A stretch of DNA of 64,000 nt, taken from NCBI GenBank assembly GCA_037976565.1, contig CP137667.1, positions 31,796,459-31,860,458 on the forward strand, in the 5' to 3' direction. Below are positions 57,253-64,000 of the stretch, one piece after another; the stretch's first letter is position 1, and every line of letters begins with the position of its first letter. Below the pieces are notes generated by a model. The model did not search any database, was not told the DNA's origin, and saw nothing but the letters and a program-made list of their open reading frames with translations. The position numbers and the translations under genes are program-made. The DNA is from Mesocentrotus franciscanus. Taxonomy: Eukaryota > Echinodermata > Echinoidea > Camarodonta > Strongylocentrotidae.

Positions 57253-57832
57253 AAGTTAATGTCTGTCTTCATATTGAGTACATTTCATCAGGGTAGCTTG
57301 GGGAATTGTGATGGGATTCAAAAAGTGTATTCTCAGGTAAAGCAATTCATAAGCCTAACTAAATTTATTATTGATACAACGTAAACCATAAACCAACATG
57401 GATTAAAAACTGTTCATACTGATGATTTAACCTGGGTCAGACTATAACTTATAGTCTGATCCAGGGGCTAAATCATTGGTATGAACACGGTATACATGTA
57501 AGTAGTTTTGCTGGTTTTTATGCAACACTTTCACATGATATCAAGGGTGTCTTCCATATTACTCTTGTTAGATCTGAGTCTGACCCAAGTTAATTATCAC
57601 TGTGAGTTAATTATCAGCGTGAATGCAGTCTCTGATGTCCACTAGTTTCACCTTATAATGTCAAGGATCAATTACCCTTATCAGTAATCCACATGGTTTG
57701 TCTGTGGTACTGCCCCCTATAGATCAAATGTCATGACTCAGGAATGCAGACGGACATAGATGGACAGGCAATATACATGTAAACTGACTAGTGATGGTCA
57801 ACAAGAAGTGTCCACACTGTAGACCTCTCTTC

Positions 57833-58193
57833 ATCAGACCGAAGTTGCTGAATAACCCGCTATTTTAACTAGGCCGATCTCAAAATAGCCAGCTAATTTG
57901 CATCTTCATCGGCCCGCTAGGCGCTAATTTGCATCTTCATCAGCTCGCTAGGCGCTAATTGCTTCATCAGCCCGCAGTTGCAATTAGCGGGCTATTTGGT
58001 CAAGAAATATCCCGAGAAAGCTTGGTCTTGTTTCCAAAATAGCAGGCTAATTTGCGGCTTTTGCGCCCGTCCGAGCTACATATAGTTTGTGATGAGCGTA
58101 TCGGTCTGGTGGAGACGCAATTTTGAGCTCCAGGAAAATATCCAGAGTCTGAAAATAGCGGGTTATTTTGCAACTTCGGCCTGATGAGGACAG
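57833..58193. mobile_element. foldback/MITE family D, diverged copy
   Basis: Left TCTTCATCAGACCGAAGTTG and right CAACTTCGGCCTGATGAGGA are inverted repeats with subterminal AACCCGCTATTTT and AAAATAGCGGGTTA. Internal GCTAGGCGCTAATTTGCATC is duplicated. Same family plan as 23020-23350. Confidence 0.75.
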
Positions 58194-60276
58194 GACTTGT
58201 GAGACTATGTTGAGGGCATACTCCATAGGCTCTGTACTTCAGCTGCTCCAGACGAGGACACAGCCAGAGATTGACAGAGTTAGGCTCTGTTCAAGGGCTT
58301 AAAGATAAAGTTGAGTTCTGGTCATGCGATTGCATTGTGAAAAAAACGTTGTGGAATCGATCAGAAAAGGTTGATCATCCAGCATATAAGTACTGGTGTG
58401 TACTGCAAGGTTCTGGAATCATCAAAATGATAAGAAATTTGGCCCAGTCTTGGTAAAGTTACAAGCACTATACACAAAAAGATGTATATGGGACTACACG
58501 AACATGTGGCATAAAAATCTGTCCTGATTTTTATGATGTTACATGCCATATTTAGAATATTAAGGCATTTGAAGAGCCATGCTTTTCAGGGAACATTTTT
58601 TCTCTGATGTTCTTCCACACTTGAATAATACAATGATAACGCTCACAAATTTTTGTTTCACCTCTTCCCAGAACTCAACCTTCTCTTTAAAAATTGTGGT
58701 TAAGTCTCAACTTAGAAACTGTGCTTGCAGACTATCAACCCTTACATGTACTAACATGTAGGCCAAACATAAAGATTTTGTAAGACAAGCTTTTAATTTG
58801 CAGTGTGTGTGGGGGTCCATAATCCTGACACCCCCTCCTCCAAGTGTCTGGAGTTTTGACACTATCTCCTTTCCATCACAACACAGATTTAAACTACAAA
58901 GAAGTGAAAATCAATCCTGCCTTGAAACCAAGCTACTCTAGCTCCTCCCCTTTGAATGAGTTAGCCCCTCCCACAACTCCCTTTTTACTCCCCTTTTCTG
59001 ACAGACACACACTTCAAATAATTACTCCAGTTTCCTTTCCTAGCAATTAAGTTCCAGGTGATGATAGACGAACGAACGAATGCAACAAAAATATCTCATC
59101 TTTTGATAGGACGAACGAAAAACTTAATTGTTTTACGGGATCTTCTTAATAACAGTCTCACTTGATTCTGGTCAATTTTTTGTCTGTTGTAACGACGACG
59201 GATCCCTGGGGAGGGCCGAAAATAGCGTGTTTGTGACGTGCATGCTAGAAGGTATACATTGAATGAGTTAATGAGGTAGAATGGAGGTCAGGAAAGAGGT
59301 AATTTTGGAGACATTTCATCTGAAATATGTACGAAAACTGTCCTTTGACGTTGGTCACCAGGTTGTGAGTGGCTATTTTCACCCTGATAACCTTCTTACA
59401 GTAACCCACTTCAAGAAAATGAAAGTTTATGAAATTTCGTGTACAGAGCAAGATATGTCACAGTAATAATTGATCACAACTTCAAAAATTCATAACTTTC
59501 TAATTTTTAATCGAATTTGCTAATTTTTTTGGACCTGTTCGTCTCATTTTTCTGCTTCTATCAAAACCAATTTAATATCAGGGTGGACTTCCCTTTAAAA
59601 ACACATACATGTATCAGCCAAGTAAAAATAATGAATTTTTCCTTCATTGGCTTGCCAGAACAAGACATGCATAAAATGATTTTCCTTCTTAAAATACAGG
59701 CCTATTTATCATCCCCAACAGGACCCATCAACTGTCAAATTAATCAACTACCCCAATATGTCCCAAGATAATCTAGGGGACAAGTTCACGACCTCCTCTG
59801 TCAAATTATCCTAACCCCCATTGATGGCTAGGGAATGGGTACATGGCCGTTTACTATTGCCCCATTCAGACCACTACAATTCATTGTATAAGTATAAGAG
59901 AACTGTACATCCATGTGATCAGTACTTTTTAATTTTTTTTGTTATAGTTCTAAAATTGCATGAGATAACCATCACCACCGTATCTTATTTTCTTTAACTT
60001 GTATACACATCTTATAATTAAAATATCTCATATCTTATATTGAAGCGTTGTATAACAAAGTGTTGTATAATGAAACGTTGTATATGGAAACATTGTATAA
60101 CAAAACGCATGTTAGAGCATCTTTTTGAACGAAAATTCATTTAGAATCAGAGCCCACGTCTCATCCGAATATGTATTGTACAAGAAACGTATAACTGGGC
60201 GGGCTTATCGTGAGCGCACAATGATGATTGGTCAGCTGTCATGTCAGCTGACCTCTTAAAAACTACAACTTATGCA

Positions 60277-60522
60277 GTTGATATCTCAGGTTTGCAAATA
60301 CTACAACGTTCCTTTATACGATTTTGTCATCCAATGTGTACGCCCCTTTCGCTACATGTGTATATATGATGATTCGTTATATGACATTTCTTTATACAAG
60401 TTGATATCTCAGGTATACAAAAACTACAATGTTCTTTATACGATTTTGTCATCCAATGTGTACGCCCCTTTCGCTACATGTGTATATATGATGATTCTTC
60501 ATATGACATTTCTTTATACAAG
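60277..60522. repeat. recent 123-bp tandem duplication
   Basis: GTTGATATCTCAGG begins at 60277 and 60400. The two units are nearly identical, including CGATTTTGTCATCCAATGTG and TACGCCCCTTTCGCTACATG. Confidence 0.9.
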
Positions 60523-62094
60523 GGTCGTAAACAAAAATCGTACAAATTTCCTCTCATCTGAACAGGCCCTATGTCTGCTCCGGAAATGAGCTCCGCCCCT
60601 AGTCCCTTTGGTAGGTCTTATTAGAAAAACAGCCGCTAACTACGATTATACTACAAGACGTAGCATCAAAGGACTTGGTAAACCGCAACGAATCTTGGCT
60701 ATTCTTTCCTCCACTGGTCTTTCGTGGTTGATTTAACATGCCACAGACTTGGATAACATATTACAAGGATTTGCAGCAGGTCGAGCCGATGCGGAAGGAA
60801 ATGAAGAACCAAAACATACAGTAGGAGACTGCCACACCAAATTTGAAAAGAGAGAAGGAAAGACTTGTAAACTTCTTATTCCACGTACGACTTGAATACC
60901 ACTGTCACATTACATTACGTAATGGAGCTCAATAAAACACACAGAGTTAAATCACGACAACTATTACCTTTGATTGTGTTGTGTAAGATATCAATTTTCA
61001 TAACAAATCTAGATTTATGACAAATTTTTGGATAGTAACTGCACTCAGACAGCTGGGTTTACACACAAGTAAGTGCACAAACGCAAATGATATGTGGGCA
61101 TAATTTGAATACGAAAATCAAAATTCCTTCGGTACAATCAACGATGAAATAATTTTCCCAAAACCACTCACAGTTCCTATCCATACATTGCATTTACATC
61201 CTATCTGGAATCAAAATGAAAACAAATACTTGAGCTCACCTATAAAATTAGATTGATGAGTAAATGAAGTATATGTATGCCTATATGATCCCACTTTTCC
61301 AAGTATCAGATGATGAATAGGTTTCAGTTTTCAACATCAATCAAAAAGGAAGTTATTCAAGTGTCATTGGTAACCTGTCAAAAATACAGCTGTTTCAATG
61401 GGAAATACCCACATGCATTTCTAACATATGTAATGGTAAAAGGGGCATTTTATTTCTGACGGTTTGTTTATCCGTAGAATGATAATTCTGATGGAGAAAT
61501 AGAACCATAGGCTGTCATTTTGCAGAATCACAAACCTTTTGAATTATGACCCTTATTTCATATTTAGAATTAAAACACTTCTTCATTTCCAAAATTATGA
61601 ACCTTCAGATTAAGAAATCATCAGATTCAAGATTCAAGATTCAAGATAATTTATTGTCTGATTTAAAAATACAGAAATTTGTCCTCCACTGGCGAGTGAC
61701 ATACATAAACAGCAACATAGACGATATATAAATACATTCAAGGATACAAAGAAAATACAACAATAATAATAACAGCAATAATATAAATACATGTAACAGA
61801 ACCGACATGTAGACTTGTAAACTGGCATTAAAATTAAAAATTGAATCTCGACAAAGCACAGAATGCATGAAAAAAGATGAATTAAGTGCTCTGAACATTC
61901 ACCCCTTCTCTCCCGGAGAAGGAGTATGAGGGAAAAAACAGAGAAAAGAACAAATGAGAGAGAGAGAGAGGAGTCGCATGAAGTAGAACAGAGAGGAAAA
62001 GTGAGGGAGAAAGAGAAGGTGAAATAAAACGAAGAGCTCCGGGAGGGAAGAGATGAGAGTAACAAACCATCATAAAAATGAACCTTCACCGTAA

Positions 62095-62400
62095 CGAGCC
62101 TTTAGAATTAGAAACCTTCATAATAACAAACCTGAGGAAACATGAAACTTTAGAGTAATGTACCTTCAAAATTAGAAATCATCAGAATAACAAAGCTTTG
62201 GAAAAATGAAATGAAGAGCAAGGAACATTCAGAAATAGAAACCTTCATAATAACAAACCTTTGGAAAAATAAAATTAAGAGCAAGGAACCTTCAGAATTA
62301 GAAACATTCATAATAACAAACATTTGGAAAATTGTAACTTCAGAGTATAAACGAACCTTCAAAATTAGAAACCTCCAAAATAACATACCTTCAGAAAAAT
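62095..62400. repeat. diverged tandem repeat, unit about 60 bp, about five copies
   Basis: CCTTCAGAATTAGAAACCTT CATAATAACAAACCTTTGG AAAAATGAAA recurs with substitutions. A weaker extension occurs at 61505-61620, followed by a perfect AGATTCA heptamer repeat at 61624-61646. Confidence 0.8.
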
Positions 62401-62689
62401 GACATGCAACTCCAGAGTGCTTGCACTTTTAAAGTATAACCTAATTGTAATGAAAGATATGGTCAGCTTCCTTCACAGAGATACACTCTGTTGTAGATAC
62501 CAGGGTTTCATTGTTCCATAAATATTATTCATGAAATACGCACAATTTTATAATTTTTGTTTATTTTGGTAAAACGTAAACATTCCATTTACACCTGAAG
62601 AGAATGGATGTTTTTGCTGAAAGGACGGACTATGGTGTTAGGAGTAATATTTACCCAAATTACTGACAATGGGGTTTTATAAATATTTC

Positions 62690-62794
62690 TCCTCTCTCTC
62701 CCTCTCTTCTTTATACTCATTTGCTTTTGTTCACTTTAATTAGGTTCTCTTTCCTTTCTATCCATCTATCTCTCTTTTTCCTCCCTTCTCTGTC

Positions 62795-62825
<31 letters not shown>

Positions 62826-63130
62826 ATTCTCTCTCCCCCTAAGTCTGTCTGTCTGTCTCTGCCTGTCTGTCTCTCTGTCTCCCTCCCTCCCCTAGCTCTC
62901 TCTGTCTGTCTGTCTCTCTGTCTGTCTGTCTCCCTCCCCCTCTCTCTGTCTGTCTGTCACTCTGTCTGTCTCCCTCCCTCCCCCTCTCTCTGTCTGTCTG
63001 TCACTCTGTCTGTCTCCCTCCCTACCCACTCTCTCTGTCTGTCTCAGCCAGCCTGTCTGTCTGTCTGTCTGTCTGTCTGTCTTCCTCCCTCCCCCGGCCT
63101 CTCTCTCTCTCTCTCCCCCTCTCTCCCTCT
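62690..63130. repeat. CT / CTGT microsatellite complex
   Basis: CT runs pass into CTGT tetramers with CTCCCTCCC blocks. A unit CTCTCTGTCTGTCTGTCACT then CTGTCTGTCTCCC repeats about three times. Reading frames here are artefacts. Confidence 0.92.
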
Positions 63131-64000
63131 GTCTTCACATGGCACACTCCACGAAATAGAGAGCAAAATTCAATTTGGATTCACAACAACAAATCACTTC
63201 ATATACATATATGGGCCTATATACAAACCTAGAAAATAGTGTATCTTTCGATCTACAACCAGTGCAAACTCAAACACCATGGTGAGTTCACTTGTTGATA
63301 TTCACACACGATTGCCAATGTGATTCTTCGCCTTCATACCTCATTGGAAAAACACAATGCTTGTGATCAGGCAAGTGTAAACCACAATATTTATCATTTT
63401 TTATCAAGGTCAATATAAAATTGATGGAGTGGAGAAATTTGCTTGGAAACGTATTGTTCGCTACGAACTAATGTACACAAGAGTTGTGTGTTAAACGAGG
63501 GGTAGCATCATTTTGAAAGAGGCCGGACAGGTAATTCGACATAGCATATGTTGAGAACAATTGATTCCATTTAAAAGTAGGAGTAAAGACACTTCTGGTC
63601 CTCAAAAAAAAAATTAATACATAAAGTGGGAAAGCAAATGGATAAATCATCTATTGAATGCCAATATAACTAATATCATTTTACTTATCCTTCTATATCT
63701 CTCAAAATTGGAAAATATATTCCAGGTAGACTCTTTGCTAAATCATTAGATTTCGTCTATGACTGCAACATATGTTACGATGGCGGCTGGAGCTTAAGTT
63801 AAGGTAATATACCTATCACAATTCGATTATGTACTACAAAATATGGAATACTCATGTTTTGTTATATTATCTGATTTTTATGAAAAAGTTCATCTCCATT
63901 AAGAAACAAATTATCAAAGAATGTTTAATTGCCTGCAAGGCAAAGATATTTCTAAAATTCTACCCAAAGTAACATGCACTTTAAACAAAAATAACAAAAT

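Larger units (their letters stand above)
53227..64000. other. 5' flank / 5' UTR intron of PHLDB, no coding exon found
   Basis: The exon 1 acceptor implies that a 5' non-coding exon lies here or beyond the window. I see no conserved coding sequence on either strand. Contents are a CT microsatellite, diverged tandem repeats, a G-rich repeat, a SINE, a family D element, a 123-bp duplication and a second CT/CTGT tract. Stretches 57260-57830, 58200-60040 and 60550-61600 hold nothing that I can name. Confidence 0.7.

Noticed and set aside
60740..60830. Small plus-strand ORF beginning ATGCCACAGACTTGG
   Set aside because: It is under 30 codons, with no splice partner or recognised motif.
62721..63239. 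172-codon reading frame (Ser/Leu/Val/Cys-rich)
   Set aside because: Translation of the CT/CTGT microsatellite complex.
63770..63815. Possible first exon on the plus strand (ATGGCGGCTGGAGC before AAG|GTAATA)
   Set aside because: The ATG reaches a stop after five codons. One start-like context and one weak donor are not enough.
1..64000. CRISPR arrays, operons, prophage or viral genes
   Set aside because: None is seen. Regular repeats here are satellites and microsatellites of a eukaryotic intron, without spacer-repeat architecture or associated genes.

Overview
This is a eukaryotic window from a metazoan, most likely a marine invertebrate deuterostome such as an echinoderm. That assignment is an inference: AT-rich introns, tRNA-derived SINEs, many short foldback elements and abundant microsatellites suggest it, but no taxon-specific gene proves it. 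There is no prokaryotic-type organisation, no operon, no CRISPR array and no rRNA.

I can support one protein-coding gene. It lies on the minus strand across almost the whole window and belongs to the PHLDB family (pleckstrin homology-like domain family B, the LL5 proteins). I assembled ten coding exons from splice sites, phase continuity and homology, in transcript order: 53160-53226 (start codon), 47810-47929, 43221-43344, 19904-20083, 17466-19266, 16369-16500, 8131-8268, 4186-4469, 2471-2581, and 1-62 (running off the left edge). All exon phases join. They encode about 1000 residues: an N-terminal FHA-like domain (residues about 75-185), a long Ser/Pro-rich linker, and the start of the conserved coiled coil. 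The C-terminal PH domain should lie beyond the left edge.

The most striking large-scale feature is a tandem duplication of about 10.8 kb: 18222-29028 reappears as 29529-40319, separated by exactly 500 N. It carries the second FHA exon and most of the large exon 5. Exact breakpoints at the gap, near identity, many homopolymer indels and single-base frameshifts in exon 5 of copy B point to two haplotypes scaffolded in tandem, not to a real duplication. Two further single-base frameshifts sit in unique exons (near 18071 and near 4347).

The rest is intron and 5' flank rich in repeats. It holds at least four foldback/MITE families, four SINE loci (two heads, a shared body), a recurrent hairpin of about 60-70 bp, a 2.75 kb polypurine minisatellite (43937-46686), and many diverged tandem repeats with periods of 80-155 bp. 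Possible regulatory sites inside the gene include an RFX-type X-box (49789), a 12-bp-spaced run of TAATCC motifs (11486-11539) and three GC-rich pockets that could be promoters. I saw no convincing new biological system. The most unusual leads are the hairpin family, the decayed tandem copies of a splice-donor region, and the ordered TAATCC array.
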